Source: Tipula vernalis
Taxonomy: Eukaryota > Arthropoda > Insecta > Diptera > Tipulidae
Direction: 5' to 3'
Assembly (NCBI GenBank): GCA_958295665.1
Contig: OY282559.1
Span: 246,136,764-246,200,763 of the forward strand
Length of the DNA stretch: 64,000 nt
Positions 35,743 through 47,214 of this stretch are shown here, one piece after another; the stretch's first letter is position 1; every line of letters starts with the position of its first letter. Under the pieces are notes generated by a model, which was not told the DNA's origin, made no database searches, and saw only the letters and a list, made by a program, of their open reading frames with translations. The position numbers were made by a program, and so were the translations under genes.

Positions 35743-36939
35743 ATATGCCCTTAACTTCTTCTAACCGGTTGAATTGCACACGATTTCACTCATTAAACCA
35801 TTAAAATACGGGATTTGAAAATTTAAATACCTCCTGCATAGGAACCAAGCGCAAATTTTAGCGAAAAAAACCTCGATATAAATTTATTGTAGTTGGCTAG
35901 AAAAACGTAAGTTCAACTTTAAAATATTTTTTTTTTAGAGCAGAAGCATGTGCAATTTTTATTCATTTTGCTATTTTTACAAAATACTTTGATGTTTTGA
36001 AAAAATTGTTGTGACATATAGATTAGACGCTGACATTTTTAGTTTGTGCGATTTTAATTTTTTTCAATTAAAAATATATTGATTACATTTTAGGTATCTA
36101 ATATGAGAGTTTAAAAAATCTTTTGGTCAATGTGCACCAAATATTGTTAACTCTTCTGCGGATATACCGGCATATGCCGTCAAACAAACATGCTGCTACA
36201 TATTATTTAAATAAAATAAATCTATAAAATGGAACTTTCCAATGAACAAACAAAAATTGGAACTGAAATTTTATCTTTACGTCCCAGTCCCAGAAAAACG
36301 TCGTTTGACTTTAATTTTGACTCATTTAAAGTTCCATAGTGTTTCAAATTATCGAAATTTATTTGAAAATTTAGCGACTGGCAAAGCAGATCCAGCAATA
36401 TTTTTGTTTATTCGCGAAAGATTAAAGGGTAAAACGGAATTCAAATTTTCTGCAGTAAGGTTCCAAAAAGGTTCTGTCTTTTTGTCAGTTGTCTATTGCC
36501 CTTTAAGGAAAACCTATTATTATGAAATTACATAAACAAGTGATCAGCAAACTTTAGCACAGTTAGCATTTAAAAAAAAATAATAATCCAGTGGTATTCT
36601 TACATTATTTATATGTATCGTCCGTCATCTTTAGTAGCTGTATTAGAAATATAAATGCAAATTTTGCTTTTGGTTTACAATTTTATTAACGAAAAGTCAA
36701 TACAATAAAATAGACTTTTCATTAATCTGCATATTTAATAAGTTTCGTAGATATGCTTTAGAAGTCAGAGTATAGAAAATATCTCTACATTGAAAAAAGA
36801 AAATCTTTCCATTTTTAATCACATCACACAAAGTATTATTGAAATCCAAAATACAAATTACATGAAATCAATTAACTTATCAAAGTTACTCAAAAAACGA
36901 AATTAAAAAAAATACAAACAACAAACATATCAACGAAAG
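35743..36939. other. AT-rich DNA with one unassigned 97-codon frame
   Basis: An open frame on the plus strand at 36242-36535 reads LRKTYYYEIT at its end and has SAVRFQKGSVFLSVVYCP near the middle. The latter faintly resembles the beta-strand before the YCPP box of LINE endonucleases (compare YSISSIYCPP in the jockey ORF2), but upstream motifs are not present. Function unknown. Nothing else is supported in this stretch. Confidence 0.25.
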
Positions 36940-38155
36940 AAAACCATACTCCTCCACCTTAAAACTATCGATTTTTTAAAAGTTGCACGGGAAATGTGGA
37001 AGTCAAAATGTACAGACACGTTATTGTGGTCCCGTTGCATGCACATCACAGGACTATGGAAGCTGTAGTTACTATTTGCTGTCGAAATAAAAAGCAAATT
37101 CCGTGAGCGCAAGTTACATCAAGGAGCATAAATATTAAAACACGAAAGCAGTTACTCATAATCTATTTGACCACAAATAACGGCACGAGCGAAAATAGCA
37201 CTTGCACATTTATGCCGAGAGGCTAGAGTCTGAAAACCCAAAAGATAATATCGTTCAAGACAGAGTGGTAAGCTGTAGCAGTCGCACTCTAATGATGGCA
37301 ATTTATTAAGAACGAATAAGTAAAACTGCTTTTGAATGCTCTCAATTCTGTTAGGCTAAGAGACGTAAAATAGCGACGGATTGTTAACGGAATTATTGAA
37401 CTCTTTAGAATTGCATTTAATAAAACGTAATATGGAATATGCTTTGTTAATAACAGTTTCAATGTAATAGTTAAACCACAGATAAGAATAGATAGATGTG
37501 GATCTTGTATGGGCCATATTTACATTCCAAATTTCAATACCAAATTCCAATCCAATCTGTTTAGACCAGGACGTATATATAATTTACATTTCTATCCCTT
37601 TTTATCCTTTTTCCCCTGACTATTACTTTACTTTATTGACTTAGCTATCTAGTAGTCGTTTTTTCTAGTCATGGGTAAAAAGGATAAAAAGGGATAGAAA
37701 TGTAAATTATATATACGTCCTGGTCTAAACAGATTGGATTGGAATTTGGTATTGAAATTTGGAATATATATTTGGCCCATATCAGATCCATATCTGCCTA
37801 TTCTTATCTGTGGTTAAACATTCAGTTGAAACTAAAAATAACACCTAAATTGTTTACTATATTCACTCTTTTCAATGTATGATCGTTGAGAGAATATTCA
37901 AAAACCAAATGAAGCCTAGACCTATACTAAATAATCACTTGACGCTTATCCATATTTAAATACAAAATATTTGTAACACACCAGTCATAAAACCTATTCA
38001 AGTCACGTTGAAATAGGTCCGGATCCACTTCCCCTGTAACATTAGCAAAAAATTTCATGTCATCATCAGCAAATAAAATGCAATTAGCATAATCGAAGCT
38101 GTCAACAACGTCATTAATAAATAGTACAAACAACAGTGGACCCGGTGAATATTTC
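36940..38155 (-). pseudogene. LINE reverse transcriptase and C-terminus, broken
   Basis: From 38155 leftward: PGPLLFVLFINDVVDSF and LFADDDMKFF (catalytic ADD), then WCVTNILYLNMDK, HTLKRVNIVNNLGVIFSFN. After an inverted duplication comes WFNYYIETVINKAYSILRF, SIQKQFYLFVLNKLPSLE, LCLERYYLLGFQTLASRHK and ICGQIDYE, the conserved C-terminal series of jockey/CR1-like LINEs. Frames change several times. The 5' side is cut at 38155 by a TA-flanked MITE; upstream RT motifs beyond it are not recognised. Confidence 0.75.
37456..37832. repeat. Inverted duplication inside the LINE relic
   Basis: Arms 37456-37612 and 37677-37832 are reverse complements over about 156 bp with few differences; the loop is 64 nt. 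The left arm is LINE coding sequence in the normal orientation, the right arm is the same segment inverted. Confidence 0.85.
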
Positions 38156-38157
38156 TA

Positions 38158-38539
38158 GTGATATTATTTTAATTTTTATTGGAAGACCGGTTTCCGGTGT
38201 TTATATATTCCAATTTTTTCCATTCGGTCTATTATACTGCCCTTTGGAAAATTGTGTAGAATGATAAGGTTATTTTCGAAATGTATCTATGAATGTTTTC
38301 CTGTATAAAGATGTTCAGCGTAATTAGATTTAAAATCTGTTGTATCATTTGTAGAATAATCCACTCTTTCTAAACGATAAACGAAATGAATAAAATTTAT
38401 GACATGGTGATAAGAAAGACACGAAACAATTTATAAATTAATTTAAAATAAGAATCAAATTTAGTAGCATTTTAAAAAGGAACTGATGAAGGAAGAAAAT
38501 CCGAAACCAGTCTTTCAACAAAAATAAAAATAATATCAC
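38158..38539. mobile_element. MITE with TA duplication (mariner/Tc1-like)
   Basis: The ends gtgatattattttaatttt and their inverse share about 40 bp (to gaccggtttccgg), and the element is bordered by TA on both sides (38156-38157, 38540-38541). 382 bp without coding capacity. It interrupts the LINE reverse transcriptase. Confidence 0.75.
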
Positions 38540-38678
38540 TAAAACGAAAGCCTTTAATTCGTTGTTTTTTAATATTTGTTTATAAAAAATAATTGTGAAT
38601 AAATTTTATAAACAATAAATTGTATGTTTTTAATTTAGAAAAAACAAAAATATTTGTTTTTATTGAATTATTATCGTA

Positions 38679-39507
38679 ATTTTTTTTTTTTTTATTTGTT
38701 TATTTCAGAACCACTTTAAAAGTCTAAAAGACTATTATCAAGTGATAAATTTACATGTTGGAAAAACATACAGTAATGATTTATTGTTTTCAATACTCTA
38801 ATTACATAAGTTGAAATTCTTAATTGAAACAATTGAAACTTTGGATTTAAAGCTTCAATATAATATAGCATGATATTTCGAGAATTCAGATGATTAATCT
38901 GGACCTTAAGAGAAAATATTTTACCCTTTCTCACCCCAATTTGTTGCATTATTCCTGCGTATTGTACTTATTCACAGTAAAAAAAAAATTAAAAGAAGCA
39001 CGATTAGCCAATCCGATTGTCAAAGCGTAAGTTATTCATCCTAAGTAAATAACCATTTCTGGAATAAATGTTGTTTCAAGATTTTTTTATATTTTCGTAA
39101 ATTATTTTCTGTTTTAATATCCTCTAGAAGATTATTGTATATAATAAGCCCTAACTGTACTTTTTTAATGAATAGAAGTAGATAAAAGTTCCCTAATACA
39201 TCTACCGGAAGGATAAATGGCGAATAAATAGACTTGGTGCGTGTCAAAGGCGGTAACAATTTAATCATCCACACGATTTTATTTTGCAAGACTCTAATAG
39301 TATTGAGGTTGGTTGGGGGCTGCAGTAGTCCAGAAGAAACATCATATAGCTGAATCTTGAAAGAACGTATGCAAAATATATTAACCAGCGAGCTTTTTCA
39401 TCCAAAACATTTTTAAGTCGCCTTAATGCAAATACATTGGGCCATATAATTTTTGTGATGCTATTAATATGTTCAGTCCAAAGCAGCAAACCGTCAATGA
39501 TAATTCC
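38679..39507 (-). pseudogene. LINE C-terminal fragment with poly-A tail
   Basis: Minus-strand frames give LGIIIDGLLLWTEHINSIT, FALRRLKNVLDEKARWLIYF and LQNKIVWMIKLLPPL, the post-RT region of a non-LTR retrotransposon. The run of T at 38679-38690 on the plus strand is its A-tail. The start at about 39507 is abrupt, right beside a jockey fragment. Different in sequence from the jockey copies. Several frame changes. Confidence 0.65.
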
Positions 39508-39554
39508 TAGATGTCATAATAACTCACTTGCCTATCTTTTTGGTTATTAACTTC

Positions 39555-40200
39555 GATTTTTTATTTTTACAATCTAGCATAGTGGACTAATGAGCAATTT
39601 GTTTCTGACTTAATTTATTAACTTAAATTAATCTATGGCTTCTTCCCATTGGCGTTCCATAGTGTCTGGTAAATTGAAGTAAATCACACCTTTGTAGTGG
39701 ATTTTAGATCAGCACAATGCTGTTGAAGCTGACAATTATACCAGCTCAAAACGATTGGTTCTTTTAAGTCTGCGTACTAAATTCGTGATGCTTAAGTGCT
39801 GAGTTGCCTCAAAGTTCACATATTGTCCTTTCTTCAAGTCTCTGTGATTTTTCCCGGATTTCGTTTAAGATGAGGTTCACTTCAAGGTCCCTATGAAGGC
39901 CTTTGTTCCTAACATTCCAAGGTGCATCAACGATGTTCCTTAATACCATATTCTGAAATCTTTGGATGATATTTACGATGCTCTGTTTGGTACAACCCTA
40001 AAGCTGAATACCATAAGTCCAAACCGGTTTCAATATTTGCTTATAAAGCAGAAGCATGTTATATGTTGCTATAGAAGAGTTCCTTACTTCCCATTAACCA
40101 ATACATTTTTCTGTATTTAAGTCTTAATTCTTCACTTTTCTTTTTGTCGTGAGCTTTCCATCTCAGTTTAGCATCCAGGGTCATGCCGAGATACTTAACT
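39555..40200 (-). pseudogene. Jockey ORF2 3' fragment, minus strand
   Basis: The minus strand begins VKYLGMTLDAKLRWKAH at about 40200 and continues KYRKMYWLMG, then, over frame breaks, the WxYGIQLWGC region and a 3' UTR ending caaattgctcattagtccac and an A-rich tail near 39555. It closely parallels the end of the plus-strand copy at 41820-42418. 5'-truncated just before the RT thumb. Confidence 0.75.
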
Positions 40201-40605
40201 GAGATCACTTGCGATATTGTAGTTTGACCGCTATTATCTTAATTTTGCATGTTGTTGCTCTGTACAGCTATCACCTTCTTGAAATGATCATCAATATCGT
40301 CCAGCGTACAAATGAGAATTGCCCCAATATTTGTAATTGCGCGTTAATAATTTTGTATATTGCATGCAACACCGAAGATTATGAGGAACAACCATTTTTC
40401 AAGGATTGCTGTAGAAAGTATTCATTTTGGTATTCTAATTCTGTAATACGTTTCACACACTCCTGAGCATTGTCATTGAGAGAAAAAATTGCTTTGGTAC
40501 TTGGCTTAACTGATTAAGTCGTCATAGTTACTATCGTCGATTTTCGCCTGCATAGTTTGATTTAGATTATCTATTTTCGTGTTTATATTCATATTTAATG
40601 TTTTC
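40201..40605 (-). pseudogene. Possible LINE ORF1-like coiled-coil relic
   Basis: On the minus strand the frames read NINTKIDNLNQTMQAKIDD, then DNAQECVKRITELEYQNEYF, and in another frame FLIIFGVACNIQNY and CTLDDIDDHFKKV. A coiled coil followed by a xLIIFGV strand is the usual build of ORF1 proteins of several LINE clades. The match is by style only, with stops and shifts. It lies between two head-to-head jockey fragments. Confidence 0.35.
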
Positions 40606-40609
40606 TGCT

Positions 40610-42418
40610 CCTAGCAGAAAAAAGAAGAGCGAGAAGAGTATGGCAACAAACAAGGGCCCCCCAACATAAAACTCATTTGAACAATCTCACTCAACAATTA
40701 AGAAGAGAAATCAAAAAATTGAAAAATGAATCAATCAGCAACAATTTAAGAAAATTAACTAATAATAACAGTACTGATTATTCTCTTTGGCAACCAACCA
40801 AAATAATTAAAAGACCAATAATGCAGAATCCTCCAATAAGAATAGCAGGTGAAAAATGGGCTAGAAATAATCAGGACAAAGCTCGAGAATTTGCTGAACA
40901 CCAAAAAAAAAATTTCCAGCCACATGAAGACCAAACGTTGGAAGCCGAGATAATAACTAAACAAGCTGTGGAAGAAAGTAAAGAAACTCTACCCACAACA
41001 CCAAAAGAAGTCATGCGTGAGATAAAAGCTAATATGAATACGAAAAAAGCTCCTGGGTACGATCTTATTACTGCAGAAAACTTAAAAGAACTATCAAGGA
41101 AAGCTTTGGTGAAGCTCACCAATCTTATAAATGCAGCATTTGGAATCAAATGTATACCAAGCTTGTGGAAAATTGCAGAAGTAATTATGATCGCAAAAAT
41201 AGGGAAATCGCCACACATAATACCGTTTTATAAGCCAATTTCGCTATTGCCAGTCATGCCCAAACTCTTTGAGAAGCTTCTGGTAAAAAGATTAAGTCCG
41301 ATAATCGAGAGTAAAAAGCTTTTCGCAACCAACACTCAACAATTGATTAAGTACACAGAATAACCAGTATAATTGAGAAAGCATTAGGGGAGAAAAAAAT
41401 CTGTTCAACAGTATTTCCAGACGTTACACAAACTTTTGATAGAGTGTGGATTATGAAGGACTTAACCACAAGTTAAGAAATCTTCTACCAATGCAATTTG
41501 CTAAAATACTGGAATCTTACTTGAAAGATAGGTTCTTCATGATTAAGTTAGATGATACCTTTTCTGAATTGAAAGAAATCAACGCAGGACTGTACACTTA
41601 TGATCTTGCAGACGACACGGCGATCTTAGCTGTTGGAAAAAGCAACCTAGAATCAACACAGAAATTACAATCATCTATAACTCAAATATATAAATGGACA
41701 AAAAGATGGCGAATAAAACTAAATGAAGCTAAATCAGTTCACATTAACTACACAAACAGACGCTTCGAACATATTCCGATTACCATAAATCGGGAAATAA
41801 TACCGCATGCGAACACAGCTAAGTATCTCGGCATGACCCTGGATGCTAAACAACGATGAATAGCACACGTCAAGAAGAAAAGTGACGAATTAAGAATTAA
41901 ATACAGAAAACTGTATTGGCTGATGGGAAGGAACTCTTCTTTATTAACATACAATAAACTTTATAAGCAAATATTGAAACCGATTTGGAATTTTGGTATT
42001 CAGCTTTGGGGTTGTACCAAACAGAGCAACATAAATATCAAACAAAGATTTCAGAATATGGTATTAAGGAACATCGTTGATGCACCTTGGTATGTCAGGA
42101 ACAGTGACCATTACACTATTACATGGACCTTAAAGTGAACCTTATCTTAAATTAAATCCAGGAAAAAGCACGGAGACATCAAGAAAGGCTCCGCCAACAT
42201 GTGAACATTGAAGCAACTCAGCTCCTAAGCATCACGAATTTAGTACGCAGACTTAAAGGAGCTAAACCTTTTGAGCTGGTATGATTGTCAGCTTAAACAG
42301 CATTGTGCTGATCTAAAATTCACTACAAAGATGTGGTTTACTTCTATTTACTAGACACTATGGAATGCCAACGAGAAGAAGCTATAGATTAATTTTAACA
42401 AATTACTCATTAGTCCAG
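40610..42418 (+). pseudogene. Jockey ORF2 copy, 5'-truncated, motif-B deletion
   Basis: Begins LAEKRRARRVWQQTRAP, aligned with the middle of the jockey ORF2 at 503-3180, and continues with STDYSLWQPTK, KKAPGYDLIT, KPISLLPVMPKLFEKLL. Near 41330-41345 a deletion removes the QFGFR...HST segment and breaks the frame. A frame from 41446 has LNHKLRNLLPMQFAK, then INAGLYTYDLADDTAIL: the PQGSVLGP box and the residues up to the catalytic ADD are missing. KYLGMTLD, then a stop, then KLYWLMGRNS and WNFGIQLWGC follow. The 3' UTR is cut at 42418 by a Harbinger element; its end reappears at 48865. Confidence 0.85.
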
Positions 42419-42629
42419 GGGCCTGATTCTCTAAAAAATAAGATAAGGGTAAAGGGACCATTTACACATTTACACTCTATTTTCTGATTCTCTAAAATTT
42501 GAAAATGATATAGTATAAATATTCTAGCAAAATTTCCGTCAAAAGTTTACCTTAGTTTTTTATCTTGGGAAAAGTATTTTGTTTCAGTATAACGTCAGTC
42601 AAATTGAATTTAAAATTTACGAGTAATAG

Positions 42630-43174
42630 CAGAGCACCCTGTATTTTATAGAGCCATAATCTGCTCTGCTATTACCAGAGCCTTCTAGAGTATAGAGCCA
42701 TAATCTTTCGTTTTGCTTTTCCTACAATTTTTTAACTTGAAATTGCCCCAGGTGGTAATTTTTGGTACGATTTTTCCAAATTTTTACGGCCATCACTGCT
42801 ATCTATGTAATATATATTTACTTAATGACTAAACGAATCGTAGTAAGCTTTTATTTTAATTTGACCAGAATACTGTTGTTATGAATTTTTTTTAATATTT
42901 TGGTTTAAATAAATTAATTATTACAAGAAAATGAAAACGATTTACTTAAACGATATTCATATATGTTGAAATTCAAACATTTATGAAAGTATTTCAGAAA
43001 TCATAATTAAGAATTTGTAACGTTTTCATTTAAAAATTTTTCTTAGGAGAAAAAGTGATTTCCCATATGTTTTGTGTGTTTTACTATGAAAAGTTTCGTT
43101 TTTTCCTCGTTTCTAATTCCCTTATAAAAGCTCAGATTTTTTAATTATGGCTCTATAAAATACAAGGTGCTCTG
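42630..43174. mobile_element. hAT-like MITE, copy 1
   Basis: Ends are cagagcaccctgtattttat and its inverse (ataaaatacaaggtgctctg), each continued by agagccataatc. gtaatag lies directly outside both ends (42623-42629, 43175-43181). A CAGAG start and a 7-8 bp duplication suggest hAT. About 440 bp of its interior recurs in copy 2 at about 43650-44099. A third end-like sequence (inverted, with ctattac, 42670-42676) lies just inside the left end. Confidence 0.65.
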
Positions 43175-43181
43175 GTAATAG

Positions 43182-44099
43182 CAGAGCCTTCTAGAGTATA
43201 GAGCCATAATCTTAATGACGTATTTTTTAGAAGCTTTTTTAGTGGTATAACTTTTCACTGATTTCCATAGGAATCCATAGTAAAAATGGTGTTTTTTAGC
43301 TTCAAGTTTTTCAATGAAAAAAGCATAAATATTATAAAATATTTATATAAAAGTTTTCTATATATCTTTAACAACAATATACAAGAAGGCCACATTGGTA
43401 TTAAGTAAATATTAATTGCAGAAATATTAAAATTAAATAATTTAGACAATATATTTTTTCTAACTTTCATTTTGAAAAATACATCAAAGTTGGCTCTGAC
43501 AAATTAAAATAATACTTGTAAATTTATCTTTAGTTTTACTAGTGTACGTAAGATGTCTAAAATGGTTACAGAAAAATACGAAAAAAAATTATTTAATCGC
43601 AAAATTAGCACACGTTCCTATATTTTGTGAATTTGTTTTGTTTTTTCTACAATTTTTGAACTTTAAATTTCCCCAGGTGGTAATTTTTGGTACGATTTTT
43701 CTAAATTTTTACGGCCATCACTGCCATCTATGTAATGTATATTGACTTAATGACCAAACGAATCGTAGTAAGCTTTTATTTCAATTTGACCAGAATACTG
43801 TTGTTATGAATTTTTTTTAATATTTTGGTTTAAATAAATTAATTATTACAAGAAAATGAAAACGATTTACTTAAACGATATTCATATATGTTGAAACTCA
43901 AACATTTATGAAAGTATTTCAGAAATCATAATTAAGAATTTGTAACGTTTTCATTTAAAAATTTGTCTTAGGAAAAAAAGTGATTTCCCATATGTTTTGT
44001 GTGTTTTACTATGAAAAGTTTCGTTTTTTCCTCGTTTCTAATTCCCTTATAAAAGCTTAGATTTTTTGATTATGGCTCTTTAAAATACAGGGTGCTCTG
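43182..44099. mobile_element. hAT-like MITE, copy 2
   Basis: Starts cagagccttctagagtatag, ends with the inverse of cagagcaccctgtatttta, again bordered by gtaatag (43175-43181 shared with copy 1, and 44100-44106). The part from 43650 is nearly identical to copy 1, while the left half (to about 43600) is different DNA. No coding region. Confidence 0.6.
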
Positions 44100-44288
44100 G
44101 TAATAGTGGAATAATTATTATTAAAATATACGCAGATTATATATAAATTATATAATATGTGTTGTGATATTAACAGGTAGGTGTAGACCGCGAACCATCT
44201 CTTTCGAAATTAGCTTTCAGAATGGTTCAAAGTACAAGAATTTTTTTCTTATTTAAATTTAATTTTATGAACTAGACTTATTACTCCA

Positions 44289-47101
44289 AGAGGAAAGCGG
44301 GCCACTAACCAACAAAAGGGTGCATTGTTAATCATTTTAGAGGAGAACATCGATTTTGCTCATGACAGGTAAGTATCAAAGTTGTGTAACGAAGTTATAC
44401 TGTTTGAAAACCGTCTCTACGCAATTTGTCCAAGAAAACAAAAACAAATCAAGGGAGAATCGTAAAAAAAACTCTTCGTCATCAGGTAATAAATAATACT
44501 GGTTCATTGCCTCTGATCGGTCATTTTAGCGCGGCTTTAGCTAAGGAGTAATGGGGTGGGCTTTTCAAAGGATGAATTCAGTCTTGAGAGACCGTTAATT
44601 AAATGTTGTAAACATAAATTTAAATAATTAGAAACAAAAAAACAAGTAAGGTATCATCATCAGCCAATTAGAACATTAACAACAAAGAAATCGGAGTAAC
44701 ACAAACCTGTCATAACATCACTCACCTCGGTCCCACTACGTTTTGATTTTTATCTCATTATATTATTACTTCACGAGTATAACGAAAATTCAATGACGTT
44801 TTAATTTCCAAAAACAAAAAAATTATGTATTTAATTTTAAAACTAAATTTAAAATTCAAAGTTTATAAACAAATGTGTAAATTTTAGATGAAACTACAAA
44901 GTTATGAATAATGTATGGACATATATGCAAATGGTTAAATTAAAGATAAAACCTATAATAATAATAAACATGCAATAAATGTATATAAATAATAATAATA
45001 ATAATAAAAAGAAATATAATATAAGAATAAAGAACAATTAAAAAACTCTTATCTTGTGAAGGTGCTTAAATGTTGTATGTTGAATGTTGAATGTTGCGCC
45101 GGTACCAATTAATTATATTATTTGCAATGTTGCATAATAGAATTGTTGTTGCAACATGAATTGCGAATATGTGTTACACAGTGGTTTATTCATTATGGCA
45201 CATAAATGAATGAGTAGTAATTACATATTCGCTATGATGTTATACATTCCATGTAGCTTATTGAATATTGAACAATTTGGAAGTTCAAAGTAACGAATCA
45301 CTAACTATTCGACTGGCTGACATAAACATTGTTCGGATCACAATTCAAATAATTCACTATAACTTATTCCAATATTATTTTACTAGATTTATATTAGTTT
45401 TAAATTTTAGAATATTGTTTTAAAATTTTTAACGGTTATTATTATGATCATGGTTTATTTTTATTAGAGGTAATTTTATGTCTATCTGTTATATACTTTT
45501 TAACAATCACTTCACACTAAACGGTACAAGAATTGATCTTTTTGTAACTGTTTTTCACTTAACTAATTCACATTTTCCTAATTTTAGGAATTTTTGGTTA
45601 AAAAGTTTTATTTATTATACTTCACTTATATATTATTTTGGTATTTATGAATGGATTGTTATTAGATTTAAAAAAAAAATATTATTATTCACTCAGCTTA
45701 CTCGAAGCACATCTCGAATAGCCGTTTAATGATCATACGATCATAACTGTCTCAACATAAATCGTGCCTTGAGACCTCATTATAGCACACTTTCACATAT
45801 ATTCTAATTTTATAATTAATTAACGATAAATGGTATATAATGCAGAATGCACTACAGGAAAACTTTGCCTTAATACTAAGCAGAAACATATATGTTTTTT
45901 ATGTTAAATTGCATATAGGTGCATAACTAATCCACTCACAAAAAGGACAAATTCCAGTTAAATTCTAACCGAATTTAAAAATACCGATAATTACTAAAGT
46001 TTATAAAGAAACGCCTCGAATTCTCTAGATTGATTCAAATTATTCTACAATAATTATCACCATATCAATCTATTGCTGCAATAATAAAAAAACAAAATAT
46101 ATTGCGTAAACTGAACTTCACTTATTTAATTTGTAACTTTACCACGAACAAAAAAAAATTAATTATTTCTAAAATTTTAACAAAAGGTTTTATTTCGGGA
46201 TAGATTTTATTAAATCATATCCACTCTATTCCATAGCAATTTATTGACTGTCCTTCCCATCAAAAAAAAAAAAACAAAACCCGATCATCATTACCACCGT
46301 TCAGTCTGCATAACATTTGTAACCCAGGGATAGACACCGCTGTGTTACAGTTGTTACATTTATTTTAGAAAAGTGTTAATCATATATGTTGCAAGTAGAT
46401 TCGAGGGAGATGCCGGTGGAGAGACTCAGCAGTTAAAATGGGCTGAAATATCCACCATTTTAAATAGTTTGGGCGGAGCAAAAAAAAATGCAGAACAGTG
46501 GAAGCAGTATTGGCGAGATTTGAAGTAAGATAAATGAAATTGTATAAAATGCCTTCCGAGGAATCGGGAGTAAATGGGTTTCATAAAATTAAAACTCTGG
46601 ACGAATATGAGAAGAGGGTTGTTAGCATTATTTCGCTGGCAGTCATAGATGGAGATGGCGAGAGCCAACAAAGGGGTTTCGGAGACACACCGGTAAATTC
46701 TCATTAGGTTATGTGAAACTAATAATAATAACCAACTGATTGTTATATAGACTTTGAGTTACTCTGAAGTAATTGATAAAGATCCTCCTGTCCAAGTAGA
46801 ATACCTTGTCATGGATGACGAGTTAGTGGAAATCATCAATGCTGAGCAGGAGCTACAACCCGAACCTCCTAGCGTAAAGAAATTTAAAACTGCACCACGC
46901 AAAAGGAATCTTAAGCGGCAGAGGGTTGTTAAACTTATGGGCGAATCAACCGCCAAACTTCTCGCACATGAAGAGAAGAAATTAGATTTCGGAAGGGAGA
47001 AATTCGATTTCTACAAAACTATAGAATTGCAAAAGCTGGATTTAGATCGAAGAAGTACAGCTGCCTTAGAGCTAATTGCAGAAAAGCTTTCGTCCAATTA
47101 G
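44289..47101 (+). pseudogene. Harbinger Myb/SANT-like DNA-binding protein gene, spliced
   Basis: Exon 44289-44368 reads RGKRATNQQKGALLIILEEN and ends cag/gtaagt. After a 2-kb intron, exon 46399-46524 continues in phase with RFEGDAGGETQQLKWAEIST and NAEQWKQYWRDL, together a Myb/SANT-like domain as in Harbinger accessory proteins. A following block to 46692 (GFHKIKTLDEYEKRVVSI) and the last exon 46751-47101 (SYSEVIDKDPP, ending in a charged helix with ALELIAEKLSSN) complete it. The junctions g/gtaagt, tag/A, g/gtaaat and atatag/A are in frame. Between exon 2 and the next block only about 20 bases remain and contain stops, so an intron or coding piece has been deleted. The partner protein carries the nuclease to the transposon ends. 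Confidence 0.7.
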
Positions 47102-47214
47102 TTTTCATATTTATTTTCTTTATTATGTACAAAATGTAAAAAAAAACTGAATTATATTTATTTTTAAAACACAAATTTATTGTTTTCGTAACTTAAATCG
47201 GTACATATATTAAC

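Noticed and set aside
35540..35764. Open frame rich in Cys and Val
   Set aside because: It is the translation of a GT repeat plus the antisense strand of the R1 reverse transcriptase.
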